The notes beneath the pieces are model-generated. The model was not told where the DNA came from, made no database searches, and saw only the letters and a list, made by a program, of their open reading frames with translations. Shown here one piece after another: positions 1 through 5,805 of a DNA stretch of 6,496 nucleotides. Both the position numbers and the translations under genes were made by a program. How positions within the stretch are numbered: the stretch's first letter is position 1; the number at the start of each line of letters is the position of its first letter. Source of the DNA: an uncultured Eubacteriales bacterium (GTDB taxonomy: Bacteria > Bacillota > Clostridia > Oscillospirales > UBA644); NCBI GenBank assembly GCA_934486965.1, contig CAKSQP010000083.1, forward strand, positions 1 to 6,496, in the 5' to 3' direction.

Positions 1-1139
1 AAGCGGTGTTTTGTGCGACGGGTACCACCGATAAAAGACTTCGTGATTTTTCCGACGCGGAAAAAGAAAAACTGCAGTCTTTTCTGTCAGCACTTTCCGA
101 AAATATAAAAGCGGGGGACTATAAATGCGTCACCGTTTCCGCCGAAAAGCCCGTCGATTTTTACTGTTTCCGAATAGGTCAGTACGGAAATTCCGCGAAA
201 ATAACGGAATATGATTCTCCCTCCGAAACCGTCGAGGTGTTTTTTGCCGAAAAGATGAGGTCGGAACATATAAGGCGTCATTCGGCGGATCTTTCCCGTG
301 CGGTAAATACGTTGATAAGCAGGGTTTCAAGAAAGATCACCGCAAGGCGCTCGGAACTCGAAAACTGCAAAAAGGCCGATGAATACAAGCATTACGGTGA
401 TATTCTTTTTTCGAATATCGCCGCCGTCCCTCCGAAAGCGACTTTTGCAAGACTTCCCGATTATTATTCGGAGGATATGCGGGAGGTCACCGTGCCGCTC
501 GACCCGTCGCTTTCCGCGACGAGAAACGCTCAACGCTACTATAAACTGTATAAAAAACTGAAGACCGCCGAAGATATGCTTTCCCGTGAAATACCCGCGG
601 CGGAAAATGAACTCAGTTATCTTGAAAGCGTGCGTTCGTCTCTTCTGCTTGCGGAAAACGTATCCGATCTTCGGGAAATAAAGGACGAACTTATAAGAGA
701 GGGGTATATAAGAAAGTCTGCAAATACGAAGAATGTCAAAAAGCAAAAAACGGCTTTTTCACCTGCGGAATTCGAAACGAGCGAAGGAATTCCCGTTCTT
801 GTCGGGAAAAACAACACGCAAAACGACTGGCTTACAACGAAATTTGCGGATAAGCGCGATATTTGGTTCCATGTTAAAAATTATCCCGGAAGCCATACGG
901 TGCTTTTGTGTTCGGGCAGGGAATACTCAAACATATCTCTTAACGAGGCGGCGGTAATAGCGGCTACTTTTTCGAGCGTTTCGGAAAACGGAGGAAAAGT
1001 CGAAGTCGATTATATAGAAGTCGGCTCTGTAAAAAAACCGAACGGCGCAAAACCCGGAATGGTCGTTTACGAGGGATACAGAACCGCTGTAGTGACTCCC
1101 GATGCGGCTCTTGCGGAAAAATTGCGCAAAAAACACTGA
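1..1139 (+). CDS. rqcH: RqcH (NFACT/Rqc2 family) ribosome quality control factor, 5' partial
   Basis: This is the C-terminal part of RqcH, which binds stalled large ribosomal subunits carrying peptidyl-tRNA and recruits Ala-tRNA to add C-terminal Ala tails that mark the chain for degradation; older annotations call it fibronectin-binding protein FbpA. About 377 residues are visible against roughly 570 for the family. The GTG at 6 is only an in-frame Val codon, because the frame stays open to the window edge. Numbering from that GTG, the end of the NFACT-N region comes first, then charged helices likely to form the coiled-coil arms (about 90-130 and 165-235), with PLDP at 164-167 and NAQRYY from 174. 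The NFACT-R (DUF814) domain follows, with GKNN at 267-270 and the hallmark D285-I-W-F-H-V-K-N-Y-P-G-S-H297, then a VKKPNGAKPGMV segment. The catalytic Asp-Arg pair known from Bacillus subtilis RqcH lies in the missing N-terminus. No convincing terminator follows the TGA. Confidence 0.93.
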   Translation, partial: AVFCATGTTDKRLRDFSDAEKEKLQSFLSALSENIKAGDYKCVTVSAEKPVDFYCFRIGQYGNSAKITEYDSPSETVEVFFAEKMRSEHIRRHSADLSRAVNTLISRVSRKITARRSELENCKKADEYKHYGDILFSNIAAVPPKATFARLPDYYSEDMREVTVPLDPSLSATRNAQRYYKLYKKLKTAEDMLSREIPAAENELSYLESVRSSLLLAENVSDLREIKDELIREGYIRKSANTKNVKKQKTAFSPAEFETSEGIPVLVGKNNTQNDWLTTKFADKRDIWFHVKNYPGSHTVLLCSGREYSNISLNEAAVIAATFSSVSENGGKVEVDYIEVGSVKKPNGAKPGMVVYEGYRTAVVTPDAALAEKLRKKH

Positions 1140-1271
1140 AAATCTTAAATTTTTGCAAAATCAAAATTTGAATTTTTTACATTTCGGATATAATAAAAAC
1201 GAAAAAATCGAAGAAAAACGGCGAAAAACGAAGTACTCGAATTGTTTTTCGAAGAAAATCGGATTTTGATA

Positions 1272-1300
1272 TTGACATGAAGAAAAATTTGTGTTATAAT
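1272..1300 (+). promoter_or_regulatory. Perfect-consensus extended -10 promoter of rplM-rpsI
   Basis: The -35 box TTGACA (1272-1277) and the -10 box TATAAT (1295-1300) are both exact matches to the housekeeping sigma consensus, with the optimal 17-nt spacer. A TG at 1292-1293 adds an extended -10 element. Transcription should start near 1307, leaving a leader of only about 36 nt before the rplM start codon. That is too short for the structured L13 leader RNA known in some Bacillota, unless a promoter further upstream is also used. Confidence 0.9.
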
Positions 1301-1329
1301 ATTCGCGTTGTGAAAATAAACTTTTAATC

Positions 1330-1334
1330 GGAGG
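1330..1334 (+). promoter_or_regulatory. Ribosome binding site deciding the rplM start
   Basis: GGAGG lies 8 nt before the ATG at 1343. A second in-frame ATG at 1355 (residue 5) would sit too far from it, so the upstream start is chosen. Confidence 0.85.
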
Positions 1335-1342
1335 AAATAAAA

Positions 1343-1771
1343 ATGTCGACATTTATGGCAAATCCCGGCAACATCGAGCGTAAATGGTATATTATCGACG
1401 CTGCCAACAAACCGTTGGGCAGAGTTGCCGATAAAGCTGCTATCCTGCTCAGAGGCAAACACAAGGCTACTTATACTCCGCATCAGGATTGCGGCGATCA
1501 TGTAATCATCATCAACGCCGAAAAAGCGATCCTTACCGGTGCTAAAGCCGAACAGAAATATTACAGACATCATACCGGCTGGGTAGGCGGTCTGAAAGAG
1601 GTTAAATACGGAATTCTTATGGACAAGAACCCCGAATTTGCAATGGAACTTGCTGTCAAAGGCATGCTTCCCAACAACTCCCTCGGCAGAAACGCTTTTT
1701 CCAGACTCAGAGTTTTCAAGGGTCCCGAGCACAATCATCAGGCTCAGAAACCCGAAGTATATGAAGGTTAA
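1343..1771 (+). CDS. rplM: 50S ribosomal protein L13
   Basis: L13 (uL13) is an early-assembling protein of the large ribosomal subunit that binds 23S rRNA. The 142-residue product matches the usual bacterial length. Family landmarks include ERKWYIIDA near the N-terminus, LGRVADKAA, the LRGKHKATYTPHQDCGD segment, the HHTGWVGGLK block and the GMLPNNSLGRN block, with a C-terminal stretch of Lys, Pro and His typical of the family. The N-terminal MSTFMA extension resembles clostridial L13 proteins. The gene is first in a two-gene operon with rpsI, an arrangement conserved across bacteria, and its stop codon shares a base with the rpsI ribosome binding site. Ile codons are nearly all ATC with no ATA, as expected for a highly expressed gene. 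Confidence 0.99.
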   Translation: MSTFMANPGNIERKWYIIDAANKPLGRVADKAAILLRGKHKATYTPHQDCGDHVIIINAEKAILTGAKAEQKYYRHHTGWVGGLKEVKYGILMDKNPEFAMELAVKGMLPNNSLGRNAFSRLRVFKGPEHNHQAQKPEVYEG

Positions 1772-1785
1772 GGAGGAGCAATATA

Positions 1786-2190
1786 ATGTATACACCTAAG
1801 AAACCCTATTTTTACGGAACAGGCAGAAAAAAACATTCTGTTGCTCGCGTCAGACTCTATAACGGTACAGGCAAAATCACGATAAACGGCAGAGATATCG
1901 ACGATTACTTCGGTCTTGATACTCTTAAACTTATCGTTCGTCAGCCTCTCAACGCTCTTGACGTAAACGGCAAATTCGACATCGAATGTACTGTTGTCGG
2001 CGGCGGCGTTTCCGGTCAGGCAGGTGCTATCCGTCACGGACTCGCAAGAGCCCTTCTCAAGGTAAATGAGGCTGAATACAGACCTGTTCTCAAGAAGGCT
2101 GGATTCCTTACCAGAGACCCGAGAATGAAGGAAAGAAAGAAGTACGGACTCAAAGCCGCACGTCGTGCTCCTCAGTTCTCGAAGAGATAA
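1786..2190 (+). CDS. rpsI: 30S ribosomal protein S9
   Basis: S9 (uS9) is a small-subunit protein whose basic C-terminal tail reaches towards the P-site tRNA. The product has 134 residues, close to the usual 130. The N-terminal YGTGRKKHSVARVRL motif, the VGGGVSGQAGAIRHGLARAL block and the C-terminal KKYGLKAARRAPQFSKR tail ending in Lys-Arg are diagnostic. The start follows an AGGAGG site (1771-1776) with a 9-nt spacer, and the gap from the rplM stop is 14 nt, so the two genes share one transcript from the promoter at 1272. Codon choice is again biased to ATC and GCT. A perfect hairpin lies about 40 nt after the stop. Confidence 0.99.
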   Translation: MYTPKKPYFYGTGRKKHSVARVRLYNGTGKITINGRDIDDYFGLDTLKLIVRQPLNALDVNGKFDIECTVVGGGVSGQAGAIRHGLARALLKVNEAEYRPVLKKAGFLTRDPRMKERKKYGLKAARRAPQFSKR

Positions 2191-2232
2191 TTTTTTCTCT
2201 TTCAAAACACATTTTAATATATCTGTTTTATT

Positions 2233-2266
2233 CCGAATTCCCCTGAAAAAGGGGAATTCGGGGTTT
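2233..2266 (+). terminator. Hairpin after rpsI, possible terminator with weak U tract
   Basis: An 11-bp perfect stem (CCGAATTCCCC at 2233-2243, GGGGAATTCGG at 2251-2261) closes a 7-nt loop, TGAAAAA. Only GGTTTA follows on the + strand, and the other strand has no T run either. The hairpin position fits the end of the ribosomal operon, but the poor U tract means leaky termination or a role in RNA processing or 3'-end protection is also possible. Confidence 0.6.
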
Positions 2267-2374
2267 ATCGGAATATTTGCTTTAATCAGATCGTGATCGT
2301 AAGAATGGCTCATTTGCCATTACATCAGATTTTCTTGATTTCGGCAACGGAAAAACGGAATTTTACATTTTTTG

Positions 2375-2380
2375 TATAAT
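2375..2380 (+). promoter_or_regulatory. Candidate -10 box for the 3D-domain gene
   Basis: TATAAT sits about 98 nt before the start codon at 2478. No good -35 box is found 16 to 19 nt upstream, where the sequence is AAAAACGG-like, so this promoter would need an activator or another sigma factor, or the match is chance. If used, the leader would be about 90 nt and would include the small TTCCC/GGGAA hairpin at 2441-2456. Confidence 0.35.
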
Positions 2381-2463
2381 CCGTAAAAACAGGGAGAATA
2401 ATCAGCATATACCCAAGGTTTCCTTTATTTTCCGAACGAATTCCCTTTCGGGGGAAGAAATAT

Positions 2464-2470
2464 GGTGGTG
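2464..2470 (+). promoter_or_regulatory. Atypical ribosome binding site of the 3D-domain gene
   Basis: GGTGGTG, 7 nt before the ATG at 2478, is the best candidate and departs from the AAGGAGG pattern used by the other genes here. An out-of-frame ATG at 2462 overlaps it and opens a 57-codon frame ending at 2635, so initiation here may be weak or regulated. Confidence 0.5.
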
Positions 2471-2477
2471 TCATTTA

Positions 2478-3461
2478 ATGAAAAAAGAAATTTTCACCGA
2501 AAACACAAAAAATACAGATTCGTCAAAATTCAAAATCAAAATTTCAATTGTTTCGGGGATCACAGTCGCCCTCCTTGCGTTTTTCGTTTGCAGTGTTCTT
2601 CTGTTTGCAAACGAAACCGCGGAAACAGCGCTTGATCCCAACCCTTATAATTTGCCGGCAATTCAAAACGAGCAAATTGAAAACATTTCGGTCAGTCAGA
2701 ACGAAACTTTTCTCGCGCATTTATACGTTGACGGAAAATATTACACCGAATCTTTCAAGTATTCGGACAATGCGACCGCAATGGATTTGATAAACAGCAC
2801 GGGTATCGTGCTTTCAGAAGAAGATGCAGTGTCCTGTTCTACGGACACGCTGCTTACCGAAGATACGGTAGTAAGCATTAACAGAGTTTATTACGAAGAT
2901 GTTGTTTCTTACGAAACAGTCGCTTACCAGACGGAAGCCGTAAAAGTTATTTATGCGACTTTCGCAAACAAGGTCGGGACGGAAACCCCCGGCTCAAACG
3001 GCAAAAAAGAGATCGTAACAAGAACGAAATTCGTCGACGGCGAAGCCGTTGAAAAATCCGTAATAAGCGAAAAGATCGTTAAAAACCCTGTTTCTGCAAA
3101 AGTTTATGTTGACGCGTCTAACCTGCTCGATACGAGCGGCGGAGTCCCTTCCGAATATGTAAAGAAGATCGATAACGTCAAATTTACGGCGTACGGTCCC
3201 GGAGACGACGGAGGAGGGGGAACCGCAACCGGACAAAAGACAAGAGTCGGTTTTGTCGCGGTGGATCCGAAAGTCATTCCGCTCTTTTCAAAACTTTATA
3301 TCGTTATGGATAACGGCTTCGTTTACGGATATGCCTATGCAATGGATACCGGCGGAGCGATAAAGGGAAATGTCGTTGATATTTTCCTGCCGTCGACTTA
3401 CGACTGCAACAGGTTCGGAAGAAGAACCGGAACGGTTTATGTCGTAAGATCCGGAAAATAA
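2478..3461 (+). CDS. Membrane-anchored DUF348-G5-3D domain cell-wall protein (YabE/Sps-like)
   Basis: This 327-residue exported protein is likely to act on or bind peptidoglycan. A short charged N-terminus precedes one hydrophobic segment (about residues 22-44), acting as an uncleaved anchor or signal, so the rest should face outside. A DUF348 repeat (about 76-136, with HLYVDGKYY at its start) is followed by a G5 domain (about 137-212, with the FVDGEAVEKSV core). The C-terminal 3D domain (about 234-325) carries the three conserved aspartates: D263 in VAVDP, D290 in AMDTGG and D301 in VVDIF. This is a double-psi beta-barrel fold related to MltA-type lytic transglycosylases, and the order resembles Bacillus YabE and other Rpf-like Sps proteins. 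Substrate and activity cannot be read from the sequence. The gene appears to be transcribed alone: a hairpin lies upstream and a strong terminator follows within 25 nt. Confidence 0.88.
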   Translation: MKKEIFTENTKNTDSSKFKIKISIVSGITVALLAFFVCSVLLFANETAETALDPNPYNLPAIQNEQIENISVSQNETFLAHLYVDGKYYTESFKYSDNATAMDLINSTGIVLSEEDAVSCSTDTLLTEDTVVSINRVYYEDVVSYETVAYQTEAVKVIYATFANKVGTETPGSNGKKEIVTRTKFVDGEAVEKSVISEKIVKNPVSAKVYVDASNLLDTSGGVPSEYVKKIDNVKFTAYGPGDDGGGGTATGQKTRVGFVAVDPKVIPLFSKLYIVMDNGFVYGYAYAMDTGGAIKGNVVDIFLPSTYDCNRFGRRTGTVYVVRSGK

Positions 3462-3485
3462 CTGAATACCGATACCGGCAATATT

Positions 3486-3511
3486 GAAGACCTCGGAAGA
3501 GGTCTTCTTTT
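3486..3511 (+). terminator. Intrinsic terminator of the 3D-domain gene
   Basis: A perfect 9-bp stem (GAAGACCTC at 3486-3494, GAGGTCTTC at 3499-3507) is capped by a GGAA tetraloop of the stable GNRA type and followed by TTTT and then CATTTT. It lies 25 nt after the stop codon at 3461 and is oriented for + strand transcription. Confidence 0.92.
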
Positions 3512-3560
3512 CATTTTAATGAATAAAGTGTGATTATATTGTAAAATCCGGCTTTGCGTG

Positions 3561-3589
3561 TAGAAAATTTAACATTTGAAGTTTATACT
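3561..3589 (+). promoter_or_regulatory. Candidate promoter of the pantothenate kinase operon
   Basis: TAGAAA (3561-3566, 4 of 6 consensus matches) and TATACT (3584-3589, 5 of 6) are separated by 17 nt. Transcription would begin near 3596, giving a very short leader before the GGGAGG site at 3606-3611. A new promoter is expected here because a strong terminator lies just upstream. Confidence 0.45.
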
Positions 3590-3617
3590 GAACTCATAAA
3601 ACATCGGGAGGGTCTGT

Positions 3618-4451
3618 ATGACGGTTATAGGTATAGATATAGGCGGTTCGACTACAAAGATCATAGCGGTCAGGGATTCTGAAATCATGCCCCCTATGCA
3701 GGTTAAAGCCAACGACCCGAAAACTTCGGTCTACGGTGCTTTCGGCAGATATATAACCGAAAACGGACTTGATCTTTCGGCTGTCAACAGAATAATGATA
3801 ACAGGCGTCGGCTCGTCTTTTATTACAGAGGATATTTACGGAATAAAAACCGGACACGTTTCCGAATTCGATGCGATAGGTAAGGGTGGACTTTATCTTT
3901 CGGGGCTTGACAGCGCAATTATCGTAAGTATGGGAACGGGTACGTCGTTTATAAAGGCGAACAAGGATAAAATCGAACGTATCGGCGGAACGGGAGTCGG
4001 CGGAGGAACATTACTCGGTCTTTCTTCAAAATTTATCCATGTAAGACATTTCGATTCAATAGCGAAACTCGCAGCGGAGGGCGATCTTGAGAAAGTCGAT
4101 CTTACCGTCGGAGATATTTCACAGAATTGCGTTACGGATATGCCGGACTATACCACGGCGGCAAACTTCGGTAAAGTGTCGGACTATGCGACTAAGGGAG
4201 ATATCGCCAAAGGTCTTATAAATATGATTTTGCAGACTATCGGTATTATGGCTGTTTTTGCGTGCAGAATTGACGACACCAAGAATGTCGTTCTCTGCGG
4301 AAACCTGACGGCTGTCCCCGACGCACAGAAATATTTTGACGAAATAAAAGAACTTCACGGCGTGGATTTCATAATTCCCAAATATGCCGAATATGCAACG
4401 GCTCTCGGCGCGGCGCTGTCCCTGCCGGAACTTGAAAAGGAGAAGAAATGA
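3618..4451 (+). CDS. coaW: Type II pantothenate kinase
   Basis: The product is predicted to phosphorylate pantothenate with ATP to 4'-phosphopantothenate, the first step of coenzyme A synthesis, in the cytoplasm. It belongs to the acetate kinase/hsp70/actin superfamily. The phosphate-binding loop GIDIGGSTTK lies at residues 5-14, a VSEFDAIGKGG segment carries the candidate catalytic E83, the second loop MGTGTS is at 105-110, and the Gly-rich GGTGVGGGTLLGLS runs from 123. The 277-residue length fits the family (Staphylococcus CoaW has about 267). Type II enzymes are distinct from CoaA (type I) and CoaX (type III); the Staphylococcus enzyme resists CoA feedback inhibition, but whether this one does cannot be read here. 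The ATG follows GGGAGG at 3606-3611. The 3' end overlaps the acetyltransferase gene by 4 nt. Ile is most often ATA, unlike in the ribosomal genes, suggesting ordinary expression. Confidence 0.92.
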   Translation: MTVIGIDIGGSTTKIIAVRDSEIMPPMQVKANDPKTSVYGAFGRYITENGLDLSAVNRIMITGVGSSFITEDIYGIKTGHVSEFDAIGKGGLYLSGLDSAIIVSMGTGTSFIKANKDKIERIGGTGVGGGTLLGLSSKFIHVRHFDSIAKLAAEGDLEKVDLTVGDISQNCVTDMPDYTTAANFGKVSDYATKGDIAKGLINMILQTIGIMAVFACRIDDTKNVVLCGNLTAVPDAQKYFDEIKELHGVDFIIPKYAEYATALGAALSLPELEKEKK

Positions 4452-4996
4452 GTTTCAAAGTCAGAAAGGCGGTAGTTTCCGACGCCGTCGAAATGGCGTA
4501 TACGAAAATGAACGCTTTCAGGGAGTCTTACGGCGAAGTTTTCCCCGCGGAGTATATCGAGCGGTCGACGGATTTTGAGGAAATGTACTTTGCTTATCAG
4601 AAAGCGATAATTCAGAACAGGGACGAGATGTTCGTCGTTATTTACAATAACGTTATGGTCGGAATGTTTTCCGTAAGAGACTGTGAGGACGAAGATCTTG
4701 CGGGGAATGCCTCTGAAATTTCCGATATGTATTTCCTGCCGGCTTACTGGAACAAAGGTTACGGAAAAAGGACTTTCAGATATGTCCGTAAAGCCGTAAA
4801 AAGCGCAAAACACGAATATTCCGTGGTGTGGGTCCCGAAAATGAACACCAGAGCAAAATATTATTTCGAAGTCTGTGGGTTTGAAGCGGACGGAAAAGTC
4901 CGTACTCAAAAGCCCGACAGTGATTTTTCATACGAGGAGATCCGAATGGTCCGAAAAGAGGAACTCAAGCCAAAGCCGAAAACTTCGGAAATATAG
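4448..4996 (+). CDS. GNAT family N-acetyltransferase
   Basis: This 182-residue protein has the GCN5-related acetyltransferase fold and should transfer an acyl group from acetyl-CoA (or another acyl-CoA) to an amine; the acceptor is not evident. The acyl-CoA pyrophosphate-binding motif A is visible as YWNKGYGKR (Y100 to R108, fitting the x-x-G-x-G/A pattern with G104 and G106), preceded by the beta strand ISDMYFLP. The later RAKYYFEVCGFE segment matches the motif B strand and helix. A Lys/Pro-rich tail closes the protein. The start overlaps the coaW stop as ATGA (4448-4451), with AAGGAG at 4437-4442 inside coaW, so translation is probably coupled. No clear terminator follows. It could be a RimI-type protein acetylase or a small-molecule or antibiotic acetylase; the sequence does not decide. 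Confidence 0.87.
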   Translation: MSFKVRKAVVSDAVEMAYTKMNAFRESYGEVFPAEYIERSTDFEEMYFAYQKAIIQNRDEMFVVIYNNVMVGMFSVRDCEDEDLAGNASEISDMYFLPAYWNKGYGKRTFRYVRKAVKSAKHEYSVVWVPKMNTRAKYYFEVCGFEADGKVRTQKPDSDFSYEEIRMVRKEELKPKPKTSEI

Positions 4997-5031
4997 TTCA
5001 ATAAAGTTTTGATTGTTGGCAAGTTTCACTC

Positions 5032-5060
5032 TTGAAAACCGTCGAAAAATGTAGTATAAT
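5032..5060 (+). promoter_or_regulatory. Strong promoter of the IscU-like/GGGtGRT operon
   Basis: TTGAAA (5032-5037, 5 of 6 matches) and a perfect TATAAT (5055-5060) are separated by the optimal 17 nt. Transcription should start near 5067, leaving a leader of about 24 nt with AAGGAG at 5078-5083, 7 nt before the ATG. No room remains for a riboswitch. Confidence 0.82.
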
Positions 5061-5090
5061 ACAAGTAATATAATATAAAGGAGTTATTTT

Positions 5091-5792
5091 ATGGAAAATT
5101 ATGCATTGTCTCAAGAAGTACAGAGAATGTGCGTTGTTGCCAAAGGCCCGAAACACGGTCCCGCTCCCATTCCGGAAGAGGGTAAATGGGTAGAAGCAAA
5201 GCAGATAACCGATATCTCCGGTTTTACCCACGGTGTCGGCTGGTGTGCACCTCAGCAGGGCGCCTGCAAACTTTCTCTCAACATCAAAAACGGAGTTATC
5301 GAAGAAGCACTCGTTGAAACTATCGGCTGTTCCGGTATGACTCATTCTGCTGCTATGGCTTCCGAGATACTTCCCGGTAAGACGGTTCTTGAAGCGCTCA
5401 ACACAGACCTTGTCTGCGACGCTATCAACACCGCGATGAGAGAACTCTTCCTTCAGATAGTTTACGGCAGATCTCAGTCTGCATTTTCCGAAGGCGGTCT
5501 TACGATCGGCGCAGGTCTTGAAGACCTCGGAAAAGGAACCCGCAGCCAGGTCGGTACAATGTACGGAACCAAGGCAAAAGGCGTTCGTTACCTCGAAATG
5601 GCTGAGGGCTATGTAACAAGAATGGCTCTCGACGAAGACGATCAGGTAATCGGTTACGAATTCGTTTCGCTCGGCAAAATGACCGACTTCATCAAGAAGG
5701 GCGACGATCCGACGACCGCTTACAACAAGGCTATGGGTCACTACGGCAGATTTGACGACGCCGCTAAATACATAGACCCGCGTAAGGAATAA
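5091..5792 (+). CDS. IscU/NifU_N-like iron-sulfur scaffold family protein, partner of GGGtGRT protein
   Basis: The 233-residue cytoplasmic protein contains an IscU-like (NifU_N) core at about residues 48-125: WCAPQQGACKLSLNI, then NGVIEEALVETIGCSGM, then SEILPGKTVLEAL, which parallel the E. coli IscU segments GAPACGDVMKLQIKV, GIIEDARFKTYGCGSA and TEWVKGKSLDEA. Cysteines are at 14, 52, 59, 80 and 109. C80 corresponds to IscU C63. By eye, the IscU C37 and D39 positions become Q56 and A58, while cysteines appear nearby at 52 and 59. An N-terminal segment with GPKHGPAPIPEEGKW and a C-terminal extension of about 100 residues (LGKGTRSQVGTMYGT, then TKAKGVRYLEMAEGY) are absent from IscU, so a housekeeping scaffold role is doubtful. 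Database entries usually name the family iron-sulfur cluster assembly scaffold protein. It is followed 13 nt later by the GGGtGRT gene. Confidence 0.85.
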   Translation: MENYALSQEVQRMCVVAKGPKHGPAPIPEEGKWVEAKQITDISGFTHGVGWCAPQQGACKLSLNIKNGVIEEALVETIGCSGMTHSAAMASEILPGKTVLEALNTDLVCDAINTAMRELFLQIVYGRSQSAFSEGGLTIGAGLEDLGKGTRSQVGTMYGTKAKGVRYLEMAEGYVTRMALDEDDQVIGYEFVSLGKMTDFIKKGDDPTTAYNKAMGHYGRFDDAAKYIDPRKE

Positions 5793-5798
5793 GGAGGT
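5791..5798 (+). promoter_or_regulatory. Full-length ribosome binding site overlapping the upstream stop
   Basis: AAGGAGGT is an 8-base complement to the 16S rRNA 3' end. It overlaps the TAA of the IscU-like gene (5790-5792) and lies 7 nt before the ATG at 5806, predicting very efficient initiation of the GGGtGRT gene and fixing its start. Confidence 0.85.
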
Positions 5799-5805
5799 AG
5801 GAACG

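Noticed and set aside
1147..1178. AAATTTT/AAAATTT stem with a following T run after rqcH
   Set aside because: The stem is made only of A-T pairs and is too weak to call an intrinsic terminator.
1168..1194. Second promoter TTGAAT/TATAAT upstream of rplM
   Set aside because: The 15-nt spacer is too short for confident use; it is mentioned only as an alternative origin of a longer leader.
1145..1795. 216-codon open frame on the minus strand
   Set aside because: It is antisense to rplM and its promoter region, with low-complexity Phe-rich sequence typical of reversed AT-rich DNA.
1768..2313. 181-codon open frame on the minus strand
   Set aside because: It is a shadow of rpsI; the + strand frame is an unmistakable S9.
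2304..2321. AATGGC/GCCATT hairpin in the gap before the 3D-domain gene
   Set aside because: A 6-bp stem with a 6-nt loop and no T tract is within chance for this region; no promoter or terminator makes it an obvious small RNA.
2381..2477. Possible c-di-AMP (ydaO-type) riboswitch before the cell-wall gene
   Set aside because: Wall-hydrolase genes of this type are often controlled this way, but the conserved ydaO core segments are absent and the leader is too short.
4998..5741. 247-codon open frame on the minus strand
   Set aside because: It is antisense to the IscU-like gene, has no ribosome binding site or recognisable domain, and reflects third-position bias of the real gene.
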